From Lachnospiraceae bacterium (GTDB taxonomy: Bacteria; Bacillota; Clostridia; Lachnospirales; Lachnospiraceae), in assembly GCA_910574285.1 (NCBI GenBank), contig CAJTAL010000034.1, positions 1 through 46,379 of the forward strand: DNA of 46,379 nt, given 5' to 3'. The notes under the pieces are model-generated. The model worked only from the letters and a program-made list of their open reading frames with translations. It was not told the origin of the DNA and searched no databases. Position 1 is the stretch's first letter; every line of letters starts with the position of its first letter. Made by a program: the position numbers and the translations under genes. Shown piece by piece: positions 33,101-41,351 of this stretch.

Positions 33101-36100
33101 CATAACCCTTTTCATCAGTAAAGATTTCCGTTGCCCCGTTCTCCCCGATTTCCACAGGTTCAGCGGAATCAAAATCATATCCGCCATCTTCCTTTGTGTC
33201 CAGGGAAGATACCAGCCATGCCGTAAACCCTGCACCGGATAATAAATCCGCATCGGTTTTCCCATTGTCCGCTGCCTTAATGATCTGGAACGGCTGCTTT
33301 TTCACCTGCTCCGGGGATGTGCAGTCACGTTCTACCGTAGACACCAAATCCCCCTCATAGCTGCAGGACAGGTCATACTCCGTTCCGTCCGCCAGATAGC
33401 CCGTGGGCGGCGTGATCTCTTTCACAAAATACTCCCCAAGGTATAAATCTGTAATTTCTGCCTTGCCCTCTTTATCCGTAGTCAGTGTTCCCACCTGTTC
33501 CCCGGCTTTATAAAGGATGCCTGTCTTTTTATCTGGGTGCAGGATGTCATTCCTTGCATACAGTCCGTAAACGGCGTGTTCCAGTGTTCCGTCCCCCTGC
33601 GGGATATTTTTGTTGGTTTCCTTATCCTTCTTCTGCAGCCGGATTGTGGCGTTGACACGCTCATTAGCAAAAGTATGGGAGAATGTCACTTTCGCTTCCT
33701 GGTCATTGGTGTAACTAAACCGGAAAGAATACACATCTTCCGTATTCCTAAGATACCCCTCTGGAGCCTGGATTTCTTTTGCCTCATACCCAAACCCAAC
33801 CGGAAGGTCTGCCAAAAATGCTGCATTGCCATCACCATCCGTTGTTGCTTTGTCTATCAGTGCGCCTTTGGATACAACAACATTCCCGTCTGCATTGGTG
33901 ATATTTTCTGAAGCATACAGTCCGAAAATTCCCCCTGCAAGTCCATTTCCCGTATCCTTATCGTTCTTTACCACACGCACATCCGCTTTCTGCCTGTCAT
34001 TTAAAAATGTAGCATTGGCAAACGCCGCCTCCGCCATCTGCCCGGCATAGGCAATCGCCACATCCTTTGTTTCCCCTTTGTTATAGAAGTTCTTCGGAGC
34101 CTGCATTTCCTTTACCCGGTATGTGCCAAGATGCAGGTTTTTCAGCGTCACAGAGCCATTGTCCCCGGTCACAAGGTTTTCCGCCACCAGCTCCCCGGCT
34201 TTATAGACTACCGAGCCATACGGCGTGGTAATATCCTTTGCCGCATAGACATTAAATACAGCGCCCTTCTGTCTACGGCTTTCATAACGGAATGCTGTGC
34301 CGTTCTCATTGGAATCCGCACCTGTCAGAACCTCGCCTTCCTTGTAAATCGTCAGATTTCCAAGCTGCTCCACATCCGGGACAGTCGTGGAAGCTGTCTG
34401 GTTCGCTTCCAAAGCCACACGGTAAGCAGTCGCATTATACCGGTATCCTGCCGGAGCCGTAATCTCTTTCAGATACACCGTATTCTGTGTCATGACAATT
34501 TCTGCTTCCGACGCACCATTACTGTCCGTTGCAGGCATCCTGGTAATCAAGTCCGTACAGTCCTTATCCCGGTAAACGCCGAATACAGCGCCGGAAAGTT
34601 TTGCGTTGGCAATGGAATCCACCTTGATTACCTTCACCTTTGCACGTTCCAGCCAGTCCACGGAAAGGCTCACGGAATTGCCGCCTTCTTCCTCATAATA
34701 ACTCCCAATATCCTGCGTGGCGCTCCCTGTCGGAACGACAAGCGCCTTCCATATCACCCGGATGCTGCCTTTCATTGCTCCGGTATTCCAGTTCCCATTG
34801 ACCGTCACCGGGGCAGTAAAATAAAAACTTGTCCCACCGGAAACACGGACATTTCCCCCTGTCTGCTTGCTCCCGTCTGTCTTATTATGGAATGTCACAT
34901 CCTTTGGAAGCTTAATGGTAATGGAATTTCTGGAATCACCGTTCAGCTTCGTTGTCCCCGTCACCTGCTTCGAGCCATCATAGGTTGCTTTCAAAGCGGT
35001 CTTGCTCAAACTGATCTGTGGATCGGGCGGCGCAGGCAGGCTTTCCAGATAATTGATCCAACCAAGCACCCCGCACTCCCGCAAATCATCCATCGTGCAT
35101 CCGGCAAACCCATCCATGCCGCAGTAAAAATAACTGGCCGCGATATGGGTGAACACATACTTTAAATCCTCTCCAAAGGACGGCATATAGCTTGCAGTCA
35201 CATCCCCTGTGCCGCCATAGCCATAATAAAGCGCTTTCTGCAGGTTCGGATTCCCGTCTATGATCTGGGCGGCGTAGCTCCCGGTATCCGGGGAACCCTT
35301 TGCAGACTCCAGGCAATATGCGATCTTCCCATTTACCGTGAAATAACAGGTAGAGTAATTTCCCAGGTTGCCGGGATAATAAATCTTCCTTCCCTTTACC
35401 ATTGTTGCGGAATCAGAAGCCCTTGCCGTCTGCCTTGCTTCTGCAAACAGAAGGATGCCTTCTTCCTCTGCAATCATTTCCGCATCCTGTCTTGTATCTT
35501 CTGCCTGTTCCATGCCCTCTATGACCGCTTCCATCTCGGATTCCGTCATGGATTCCTTTGGGATTTCTTCCCCATCTGCCGTCTGCCCCGGCAAATCTCC
35601 TTCCCCATCTGCTTCCGTTCCTTCTGAATCATCGGAATGGCTGTTTTCGCTCCCTTCTCCATCTGCCGTCCGCTTTTCAGAAGATGATACAGACATTTTT
35701 TCCTTTACAATAATGTTCCTGCTGATATGGTAAGATGGATTCTTACTGGCCGGCTCTACAAAATAAACCGCTTTGTAAGTCCCTGCCTTCCCGATGTCAA
35801 TCTTTTTCCCATCTTTATCCTTCGCTTCATGGAATATGATTTTTACTTTATCCGGCGAAAACTCTATGCCGGAAAAATCATGTTCCACGTCAAAGCCACT
35901 GTCAATCTCCACGATATGATCTTTTGCAGCCACAATTTCATCCGCATCCAGTTTTTCTTTCACCTTCTCAAAAGCCGGGTACTCCGCTTCATAAGCCACA
36001 GTCTCCGGCACTGCCGCATAAACTCCCACCGGCTGTAAGAAGGCTGACAAGACCGTGACTGCCGACAGCAGGCCGGATACAATCCTCTTTACATTTCCTT

Positions 36101-36155
36101 TCAATATATTTTGTCCCTCGCTTTCTTCATTGTGCAGTCCCATAACTGCCATCAT
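30198..36155 (-). CDS. Giant Cna-B/SpaA-type cell-wall surface protein
   Basis: The 1985-residue protein has a signal peptide (VKRIVSGLLSAVTVLSAFLQPVGVYAA) and an acidic N-terminal region. A thioester-domain-like part follows: STCYFTVNGKIAYCLES, then KALYYGYGG and YVFTHIAASYFY, where TQxA is replaced by THIA. About 13 Cna-B/SpaA repeats come next, each opening with a lysine strand (KVIKVD, VVKND, LQKKD, IVKQD, VVKKD, IKKTD, ISKTD) and ending in an E-x-x-A-P-x-G-Y type strand that would give Lys-Asn isopeptide bonds. The C-terminus has a sortase motif variant TPKTGD, a membrane segment and RKRKED. It is probably an adhesin or mating-contact protein of the conjugative element, displayed on the cell wall. 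Confidence 0.9.
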   Translation of the reverse strand: MMAVMGLHNEESEGQNILKGNVKRIVSGLLSAVTVLSAFLQPVGVYAAVPETVAYEAEYPAFEKVKEKLDADEIVAAKDHIVEIDSGFDVEHDFSGIEFSPDKVKIIFHEAKDKDGKKIDIGKAGTYKAVYFVEPASKNPSYHISRNIIVKEKMSVSSSEKRTADGEGSENSHSDDSEGTEADGEGDLPGQTADGEEIPKESMTESEMEAVIEGMEQAEDTRQDAEMIAEEEGILLFAEARQTARASDSATMVKGRKIYYPGNLGNYSTCYFTVNGKIAYCLESAKGSPDTGSYAAQIIDGNPNLQKALYYGYGGTGDVTASYMPSFGEDLKYVFTHIAASYFYCGMDGFAGCTMDDLRECGVLGWINYLESLPAPPDPQISLSKTALKATYDGSKQVTGTTKLNGDSRNSITIKLPKDVTFHNKTDGSKQTGGNVRVSGGTSFYFTAPVTVNGNWNTGAMKGSIRVIWKALVVPTGSATQDIGSYYEEEGGNSVSLSVDWLERAKVKVIKVDSIANAKLSGAVFGVYRDKDCTDLITRMPATDSNGASEAEIVMTQNTVYLKEITAPAGYRYNATAYRVALEANQTASTTVPDVEQLGNLTIYKEGEVLTGADSNENGTAFRYESRRQKGAVFNVYAAKDITTPYGSVVYKAGELVAENLVTGDNGSVTLKNLHLGTYRVKEMQAPKNFYNKGETKDVAIAYAGQMAEAAFANATFLNDRQKADVRVVKNDKDTGNGLAGGIFGLYASENITNADGNVVVSKGALIDKATTDGDGNAAFLADLPVGFGYEAKEIQAPEGYLRNTEDVYSFRFSYTNDQEAKVTFSHTFANERVNATIRLQKKDKETNKNIPQGDGTLEHAVYGLYARNDILHPDKKTGILYKAGEQVGTLTTDKEGKAEITDLYLGEYFVKEITPPTGYLADGTEYDLSCSYEGDLVSTVERDCTSPEQVKKQPFQIIKAADNGKTDADLLSGAGFTAWLVSSLDTKEDGGYDFDSAEPVEIGENGATEIFTDEKGYACSIPLPFGTYIVRETTTPHNYTPVRDFLVRITEHKPDTPQVWRVLLDDEFEAKLRIVKQDVETKKAVLAKNTEFKVYDLDNEKYVEQVTTYPTVVIHKSYFTDSEGYLILPQNLKIGHYRIEEVNAPFGYTLNENYYEVSVDSDTLYQMDDVSGDVIIDVVYENHPVKGGLHIVKKGEVLNRYDDKDFRYEVETLEGAEFKVYAAEDIYTADFQKDENGNRILEYASGALVDTLVTDKDGKASIENLPLGTYRAEETKAPEGFVLNGEAQTITFAYADQNTPIIEQTATFENDRQKVEIAVVKKDAENGAVVAGAVFGLYAKADILAHGEVIVKADMLLGEAMTGEDGRAVFDLDLPFGEYYIREEQAPAGYVSSDETIEVSAAYQGQDVEVAEYVSEFKNEPTTVSIKKTDLATGVELEGAALTVLDKDGNIVDTWKSVKGEEHIIKRLTVGETYTLREELAPYGYLKAEEITFTVEDTAEIQKVEMKDDVPTGTLLINKEGEFLENVSLLDSIGGWITHLFEYVTGSLKDVVFEVYALEDIKAADGESEDYYKKDELIAAITTDDSGIAKLDNLPLGKYYVKEKETAEGYVLDGEIREIDLTYRDQDTSVVTFSTDWQNNRQKAEVNVIKTEKDSDRAVEGTVFALCAKEDITNKDGEVIMEADTVIEEKATDEDGKLSFAAALPIGFPYYVKETAPAPGFTSEGETKEFDFTYEDAEQESISYEFAFENVPTVFEFTKTSLTDGKEVEGAKLKVTDEDGNLVDEWVSGKEPHIIKELVVGKKYTMTETQPAEGYVTAESIEFVVENTGEVQKVDMKDDVTKVEISKTDIAGKELPGAKLSILDKDGKEVESWTSGNKPHYMEMLPIGEYTLHEESAPDGYLVAEDVKFEVKDTGEIQKVSMKDEAEPGEPDQPKETPKPKTPSAETPKTGDDRPFWLWLALAGIAVCGIASSVIIFCRKRKED

Positions 36156-36176
36156 CCTGTCTTTTCCGCTTATTTC

Positions 36177-36446
36177 CTATCTTCCCATATATCTGTCTCC
36201 CTTCGTTTTATTTGCACTGCCAGCCGATAACAGCACATCAATATAGGAAAGCCCTCTGGTCCCGGCATATTCAAACACACCGGAACAAAAAGGCTTCCCT
36301 GCATGGCATCTGCTGTTATCCAATCCGGTTTCCCGGACTGGCTTTATTTTATATTGAGCGTTTTCCTGTGTTCCTCCCAGACCCGTTCCCTGCCCCGGCT
36401 TCTCTTTCCTGGGGCGTTTTCTCCGGCAAGGTACGCTAAGATGCAC
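36177..36446 (-). CDS. Doubtful 89-aa protein upstream of the surface-protein gene
   Basis: The frame begins MHLSVPCRRKRPRKEKPGQG, is very basic and ends LSAGSANKTKGDRYMGR. Similar basic frames (VFEYAGTRG, AGSANKTKGD) occur at this place in related conjugative elements, as far as I remember. It is not clear whether they are translated or only conserved DNA such as a leader or site. No good ribosome site is seen. Confidence 0.25.
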   Translation of the reverse strand: MHLSVPCRRKRPRKEKPGQGTGLGGTQENAQYKIKPVRETGLDNSRCHAGKPFCSGVFEYAGTRGLSYIDVLLSAGSANKTKGDRYMGR

Positions 36447-36497
36447 ACTCCATGCCGGGTATCAATCTGGGCAGGCTATGAAATTTTCAAGGTACGA

Positions 36498-36558
36498 GTG
36501 AAAGGGAAATCTTTGAATTGTGATAGTTGGAAATTTTTCAGAAATGTTACCCTTTCAC
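36498..36558. repeat. Inverted repeat with a lone iteron-like sequence
   Basis: GTGAAAGGG (36498-36506) and CCCTTTCAC (36550-36558) are perfect inverted repeats. Between them TTGAATTGTGAT (36513-36524) is identical to the core of the repA iterons 8 kb away. The whole 36447-36704 gap has no gene; this is the only structure I see in it, and it marks the border of the cargo block. Confidence 0.4.
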
Positions 36559-36704
36559 TAATGGCAGACTGGAGAGGGCAAAATACAAGCAGATTTAAAA
36601 ACTTTTTATTTTTTTTAAATGAACTGAAATATCGAATGAAAAAGACATTTAGATATGCTAGAATATAAAGAACAAACGAAAGTTGAGGGGGAGGCTATAA
36701 GGAC

Positions 36705-37697
36705 ATGATATTTGAAGAGGAATTGAAGGAATATCATGCAACTGCCCTTAGTGCTGCGGTCATTCGTGATCATCAAATTGCAGACATAATTACAGCGTGA
36801 AACAATGTGACAAGCCACACAAGGTTTCAAGTTGCTTCTATCAGTAAGATGGTCTTTACCCTATCGGTACTGCAGTTGGCTGCGGGAAATAAAATATCCC
36901 TAAATGATGATATAAGCAAGTACCTCGGTGATATACACTTACAGGATTCTAACGGATTGTCAGCAAAGGCAACTGTACGGCAACTTTTATCCCACACAGC
37001 AGGATTCGGGGTTTATGGCTTTGACGAGTATGGACATAGCGATAAGCTCCTGACAACGACTCAGATTATTTTTTTGGACCCCCCATGTATCTATCCAAAG
37101 GTGGTGCAGGAATATATACTGGGAAAGCATTGGGTCTATTCCGGGGACGGATTTATGGTATTACAAAAGTGCATCAAAAATATCTCTGATATGCCCTTTG
37201 CTGATTTTATGGAGAAAACTGTTCTGCTCCCACTTGATATGACAGACAGAACATATAGACAGGATGTAACAGAGAATACTACCGAGGGTTATTCTGCGGA
37301 TTTTGGTTCCGATTTAAACGGATATAATCTTATGCAGGAGCAGGCCGCCGGTTTATGGACAACTACCGCAAACTTTGCCAAATTTGGTGTTCATCTTCAA
37401 AATATTTTGCGGGGAAAATCAGATTTAATCCCTCAGGCATTTGTGAAAGAGATGATACAACCACAGCACGATGATGTTTTGGACATGGAAAATACAACCT
37501 GCAAAACAGGATTGGGCTGCTATTTAAAAGTAATTCATGGTGAAGCATATTTTGGTCATTCCGGTGGAAATTACGCATTTGAATCCCGAATCAATTTTTC
37601 TGTTCAAAGTGAAAATGGTTACTGTGTACTGATAAATACCGACAACATTGACCCTATGATTGGAAAGATTCAGGACTATTTTTTAAGACCTGCTTGA
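36705..37697 (+). pseudogene. Serine hydrolase (class C beta-lactamase family) with internal TGA
   Basis: The frame begins MIFEEELKEYHATALSAAVI and RDHQIADIITA after a good ribosome site (GGGGGAGGCTATAAGGAC). An in-frame TGA at 36798-36800 interrupts it before the catalytic part resumes in the same frame. That part has FQVASISKMV with the SxxK nucleophile and lysine, a YSG motif in HWVYSGDGF, and FGHSGG near the end, the layout of beta-lactamase-related serine hydrolases or D-ala-D-ala peptidase relatives. Restart at GTG 36807 would give 296 residues that keep the active site but lack the first strand. No signal peptide. The gene is probably decayed. Confidence 0.75.
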
Positions 37698-37782
37698 AAG
37701 TTAACTTCCCATTTATCGGAGAACCGAGCAGAGAGAAAAAAACCGGTATTTACTGAATCAATAATAATATGGAGAGAAACTT

Positions 37783-38550
37783 ATGACGAATTGTGAAATA
37801 ATAGAAATTGCAATGAGGCAGTCCGCAGAGGATATAGGCTGCCGCGAGGAGGATTTTAAGGCAAATAAAAATGTTATTTCCCCCTTAAAATTGGGAAAGA
37901 ACGCCCGCAAATATCTGAAAGAGCCGATTACCTGCAATTTCGTTTCCTATGGAAATAATATCGTGACAGCTTCAATAAATGAAACCTTAGATGTGGTGTC
38001 CGAGTATGTTGAGAAATTTGAATTTTATCACTGTTTTGAAACACCGAATATGCATTGGCTGAACGAACGCCTAATCGAGAAAAGTCATAAAATATGTTTT
38101 ATGGCTGAATACTATCTGCCAGACATAAACAGGATGTCCGTTCTTTCTTGTGCTTATAAAACACACATATTGAAGCAGGAGGATTTTAGGGAATTGTATC
38201 TGCCAGAATGGAGCAATGCGCTATGCAAAGACCGCAAACATCTGGACATTCTTGGAGTCGGCGCATACGATGGAAATGCACTGGTTGGACTAGCCGCTTG
38301 TTCCGCGGATTGCAGAGATATGTGGCAGATTGGTGTGGATGTGCTTCCAAAATACAGACGTCAAGGAATTGCCTCTGCACTGACAAGCGCACTCGCAAAA
38401 GAAATACTAAACAGGCATAAAGTGCCATTTTATTGTACGGCTTGGTCTAATATCAGGTCGGTCAGAAACGCTATTAAAAGCGGCTTTGTTCCTGCCTGGG
38501 TAGAAATGACCGCAAAACCTGTAACTGTTGTGGATGGAATGAATCTGTAA
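37783..38550 (+). CDS. GNAT-family N-acetyltransferase
   Basis: The 255-residue protein has a C-terminal GNAT domain: ILGVGAYDGNALVGLAACSAD, MWQIGVDVLPKYRRQGIASALTSALAKEIL with the R/QxxGxA acetyl-CoA loop, and YCTAWSNIRSVRNAIKSGFVPAWVEM. The N-terminal half is a family-specific extension. The substrate is unknown. The ATG follows GGAGAGAAACTT. It forms a short plus-strand cargo series with the hydrolase gene. Confidence 0.85.
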   Translation: MTNCEIIEIAMRQSAEDIGCREEDFKANKNVISPLKLGKNARKYLKEPITCNFVSYGNNIVTASINETLDVVSEYVEKFEFYHCFETPNMHWLNERLIEKSHKICFMAEYYLPDINRMSVLSCAYKTHILKQEDFRELYLPEWSNALCKDRKHLDILGVGAYDGNALVGLAACSADCRDMWQIGVDVLPKYRRQGIASALTSALAKEILNRHKVPFYCTAWSNIRSVRNAIKSGFVPAWVEMTAKPVTVVDGMNL

Positions 38551-38611
38551 ATTCTCATTTATTGGGGGTCACAGATAAAGAGAAATCGGGATTTGAAAAG
38601 GCTAAAACACA

Positions 38612-38818
38612 ATGAGCAAATATAACACTTTATGGGAATATGTACAGAATAACGGAAGTCATTCTTTTAAATTGACTTTTGAAGAAATACAGAACATTTC
38701 TGGAATACCGATAGACCACTCTTTTCTAAAATACAAAAAGGAGCTTACAAAATATGGCTATCAGGTTGGAAAAATATCTATGAAAAACCAAACGGTTATC
38801 TTTAATACGATTGGTTGA
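38612..38818 (+). CDS. Small conserved protein, 68 aa
   Basis: The product MSKYNTLWEYVQNNGSHSFK continues LTFEEIQNISGIPIDHSFLKYKKEL and looks like the small alpha/beta domain often found alone or at ends of endonuclease-like proteins (TLWEYVQ...LTFEEI...IAGIPIDHS). No catalytic motif. The ribosome site is weak (AAAAGG some 15 bases upstream). It is followed by an overlapping minor frame. Confidence 0.65.
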   Translation: MSKYNTLWEYVQNNGSHSFKLTFEEIQNISGIPIDHSFLKYKKELTKYGYQVGKISMKNQTVIFNTIG

Positions 38819-38915
38819 TAAATCGGAGTTGACGGAGCTCTTTAGAGCGAGGGATGTTTTTTCTGAAGGGCAAGAATATGTGGAAGAAAACTATAATGAT
38901 TGGAGTAAATTATAA
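38811..38915 (+). CDS. Possible 34-aa frame coupled to the next gene
   Basis: From TTG 38811 the frame reads MVDKSELTELFRARDVFSEG and QEYVEENYNDWSKL. It overlaps the previous stop and ends in TAATG shared with the ATG of the membrane-protein gene. The composition is protein-like but no family is known. It may be a fragment of a lost gene. Confidence 0.25.
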   Translation: MVDKSELTELFRARDVFSEGQEYVEENYNDWSKL

Positions 38916-39736
38916 TGAAACGCAGAAAAGGAATTATTATTACAACAATTATCACAATTATAATCTGTTTTGTAACGGTTCCCTTGGGTGTTAATTACGC
39001 ATTTCGCCATGTGGCACCAGTAGACATATTAGCTGCTCGTTGGGAGGCATCTGATGCCCTTAACTATATTGCAACAACACTGGCATTTATAGGGACATTT
39101 TTCTTAGGTTTGGTTGCATGGAAACAAAATACAGATTTGCAAAAAATCGAGACAAATATGTTTATTGCAAATAATTGTTGTGAAGTCTTTTTGGAAAGTA
39201 TTCAGCTAAAAAGTCTCAATCAAATTGCATGTAATCTTGATACCGAACACATGGAATCTATTGTAGTGGAGAAAGGTATACAAGGGTGTAATTATGGGAG
39301 TTTTCAAATTGAAATCTGCCTCAAACGTAAGTCTGGCTATTCTACGCAAGTTCGAGTCAATGAAATGCTGATATTTATTGGTGATGAGACAACTACAATT
39401 CCTATCTGGACAAAACGATATGATGATACATTTAATAAAATCGCAATTACAGAAAATTATAATCGGTTCAATGTTACTGTGTTGCTAAAGCCAGAAACCA
39501 AAAAGAAAATCATTGATCATTTAAATGATAATTGCAAAATAATGATAGATATAAAAATAGAACTTGTATCTGTAAGTTATGTATCTACCCAAGTGAAATG
39601 TCGTGGTGACTTTATAAAATCGAATTCAGACAATCTTGAAAATAATTTTAAACTGTCTGGCAAAGAACCAATGTGTTTCTGGGGTGGAAATATTGTATAT
39701 TCCGAGAAGGATGTGACTGCAAGAATAACAGCATGA
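38915..39736 (+). CDS. Membrane-anchored hypothetical protein
   Basis: The 273-residue protein has two N-terminal membrane segments (IIITTIITIIICFVTVPLGV and YIATTLAFIGTFFLGLVAW) and a soluble beta-rich domain of about 200 residues with a C-terminal CRGDFIKSN and a FWGGNIV segment. The first ten residues are basic, so the tail should be cytoplasmic. The function is unknown; the ATG overlaps the stop of the minor frame upstream. AT-rich codon use matches the cargo block. Confidence 0.65.
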   Translation: MKRRKGIIITTIITIIICFVTVPLGVNYAFRHVAPVDILAARWEASDALNYIATTLAFIGTFFLGLVAWKQNTDLQKIETNMFIANNCCEVFLESIQLKSLNQIACNLDTEHMESIVVEKGIQGCNYGSFQIEICLKRKSGYSTQVRVNEMLIFIGDETTTIPIWTKRYDDTFNKIAITENYNRFNVTVLLKPETKKKIIDHLNDNCKIMIDIKIELVSVSYVSTQVKCRGDFIKSNSDNLENNFKLSGKEPMCFWGGNIVYSEKDVTARITA

Positions 39737-39754
39737 ATTTGAGAGGATATTCGC

Positions 39755-40110
39755 ATGAATAATATTGTGCAGTTGCTACCACTTGAAAAAAGACAGAGAG
39801 CAATTTATTATTGATAATCAAAAGGCTTTTAATTGCGGAGCAATGGAAGAATTTGGACTGTGAGATAATTATTTTGAAGAAGATGGACAAATTATTGCAC
39901 GAGAAACAATAGAAAAATCAATTGACAGTGGAGAAACATACCGCATTGTTATTGATGGTGAAACGGCTGGAGGTGTAGTGATTAATGTGAATGGTGATAA
40001 GGGAGATTTGAACCTCCTGTTTGTATCACCATATGTTCATAGCAAGGGCATCGGCTATGCTGCATAGTGTGAAATTGAAAAAATACATCCAGAAGTAAAG
40101 GCTTGCGAAG
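39755..40110 (+). pseudogene. GNAT acetyltransferase, degraded
   Basis: Reading across breaks gives MNNIVQLLPLEK, then FIIDNQKAFNCGAMEEFGL, a stop, DNYFEEDGQIIARETIEKSI and DSGETYRIVIDGETAGGVVINV, then LLFVSPYVHSKGIGYAA, a TAG where Trp is usual, and CEIEKIHPEVKACED. This is a GNAT protein with at least one frameshift near 39795, two nonsense codons and a lost C-terminus. It is clearly inactive. Confidence 0.75.
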
Positions 40111-40112
40111 AT

Positions 40113-40150
40113 ACAAAAAAGGCTATAGTACATGACCTACCATAGCCTTT
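40113..40150 (-). terminator. Terminator of the broken HTH copy
   Basis: AAAGGCTAT (40118-40126) pairs with ATAGCCTTT (40142-40150). On the minus strand it is followed by TTTTTTGT. It corresponds in position to the terminator of the intact copy. Confidence 0.65.
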
Positions 40151-40367
40151 ATTCACTGTATCTTCTCCTATTATCTGTAATTACCAATATATAATCAACG
40201 CTAACATCATACTGCTCTGCGAGTTTCATCAATACCCATAACGGTATCTCACGTGAACCATTTTCTTATCTTCTGTACACACCTTCATGGCATCCTAAAT
40301 ATTCGGCTACATCTATCTGCCGTAAATCATGGTCTGTCCTTAAATCCCTGATTCTCCTGTAATGCAT
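40149..40367 (-). pseudogene. HTH regulator, broken tandem copy
   Basis: The 72-codon frame reads MHYRRIRDLRTDHDLRQIDV, AEYLGCHEGVYRR, a TAA stop, then ENGSREIPLWVLMKLAEQYD and the usual end. It is a close copy of the intact gene at 40551-40769 with the same length; a TAT-to-TAA change replaces the Tyr of RRYENG. The first 33 residues alone lack half of the DNA-binding fold. Confidence 0.85.
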
Positions 40368-40432
40368 ACCACACCTCACCACTCGGTTGATTCATTTTTT
40401 TATCTTACCATCGGATAGGACATTTCATTTAA

Positions 40433-40449
40433 AACCAAACTATTTGGTT
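40433..40449. promoter_or_regulatory. Operator-like palindrome, broken-copy side
   Basis: AACCAAACTATTTGGTT is a perfect 7-bp inverted repeat with a 3-base centre, upstream of the broken HTH copy. A near-identical block precedes the intact copy, so it is probably the regulator's binding site. Confidence 0.55.
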
Positions 40450-40509
40450 AGGCGCGAGAAAAATAGTCAATTCTAAAAAAGCAAAATACTTTGCAGGAGA
40501 ACATGATAT

Positions 40510-40552
40510 AAAAAAAGAGTTATGACATAAGAAATTTATGTGCCATAACTCT
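40510..40552 (-). terminator. Terminator overlapping the intact HTH gene end
   Basis: AGAGTTATG (40516-40524) and CATAACTCT (40544-40552) pair, with a further inner CATAA/TTATG stem, and the minus strand continues with TTTTTTTATATC. It overlaps the last codon of the gene. Confidence 0.75.
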
Positions 40553-40769
40553 ATTCACCATATTTTCTCCTATTATCTGTAATCCCAAGCATATAATCAA
40601 CGCTGACATCATACCTCTCTGCCAGCTTCATCAATGCCCATAGCGGTATCTCACGCACTCCATTCTCATATCTTCTGTATACACCTTCATGGCATCCCAA
40701 AAACTCTGCCACATCTATCTGCCGTAAATCATGGTCTGTCCTCAAATCCCTGATCCGCCTGTAATACAT
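40551..40769 (-). CDS. Cro/CI-type HTH regulator, intact copy
   Basis: The 72-residue protein MYYRRIRDLRTDHDLRQIDV AEFLGC is a single HTH_3 domain (LRQIDVAEFLGCHEGVYRRYENGVREIPLWALMKLAERYDVSVDYMLGI). It is divergently oriented from the lipoprotein gene, with operator-like GGTT repeats in the shared 107-base intergenic region. It probably represses itself and the lipoprotein gene. The start at 40769 matches the copy to the left. Confidence 0.85.
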   Translation of the reverse strand: MYYRRIRDLRTDHDLRQIDVAEFLGCHEGVYRRYENGVREIPLWALMKLAERYDVSVDYMLGITDNRRKYGE

Positions 40770-40780
40770 ATTCCACCTCA

Positions 40781-40858
40781 CCGTTTGGTTAGATTTATTC
40801 TTTCAAATTCTACCACCAGATGGTATACTTTATCCAAAACCGAACCATTTGGTTAGGA
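40781..40858 (+). promoter_or_regulatory. Divergent promoter region with operator repeats
   Basis: For the rightward gene, TTCAAA (about 40802) and TATACT (about 40824) are 16-17 bases apart. CCGTTTGGTTAG at 40781 and AACCATTTGGTTAGG at 40843 are related operator-like sites, the second matching the site upstream of the broken copy. The layout suits repression of both directions by the HTH protein. Confidence 0.5.
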
Positions 40859-40876
40859 TACTGGAGGTTACGGGAA

Positions 40877-41287
40877 ATGAAGAAAACAGGAATCTTAATT
40901 TTATTATCATGCGGAATGATATGTGGGTGTTCCAAAGAATATATTGAAATGGACATTCTCTCTTCCAACAACACAACATCCGGCAACTGGTATGAGCTGG
41001 ATATTGATGTCATTGCCGATGAAGATGATGTAGCGGATAAAGAAGCATGTTCCAAGGAAATCATACAGCATATCCTTGACAATGATTTCCACAGTGCACG
41101 CTTTTCATTTGATATAAACGGATATCCTAACAATGTGTCCGTAGATGTATTCACTTCTGAAAAAAATGCACAAAAAGGTAAGAAAGATTATTCTTTTGAA
41201 TACGTTACAGAATTTAATACAGAAAACCCTGATGTACAAAATAATATCAAAGACAATCCAGGAGAATTTGAAGTACAATACGAATAA
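40877..41287 (+). CDS. Putative lipoprotein
   Basis: The 136-residue product starts MKKTGILILLSCGMICGCSK, a type II signal peptide with lipobox-like ICGC, followed by an acidic mature part (YELDIDVIADEDDVADKE, TENPDVQNNIKDNPGEFEVQYE). It should be anchored to the outer face of the cytoplasmic membrane. The function is unknown. The ATG at 40877 follows GGAGGTTACGGGAA. Expression is likely under the divergent HTH regulator. Confidence 0.65.
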   Translation: MKKTGILILLSCGMICGCSKEYIEMDILSSNNTTSGNWYELDIDVIADEDDVADKEACSKEIIQHILDNDFHSARFSFDINGYPNNVSVDVFTSEKNAQKGKKDYSFEYVTEFNTENPDVQNNIKDNPGEFEVQYE

Positions 41288-41311
41288 AATATCCCTGATG
41301 GCAGGACTCCG

Positions 41312-41334
41312 CTTTGCGACACGATGTCGCAAAG
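41312..41334. promoter_or_regulatory. Perfect palindrome CTTTGCGACA-CGA-TGTCGCAAAG
   Basis: Ten-base perfect arms with a 3-base centre lie between the convergent lipoprotein and sigma-like genes. The same half site TTTGCGACA recurs twice near 43228-43297 at the other end of the sigma/HTH block. No T-run follows it, so it is more likely a protein or recombinase site than a terminator. Confidence 0.5.
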
Positions 41335-41351
41335 TGGAAAACCATGTGTTT

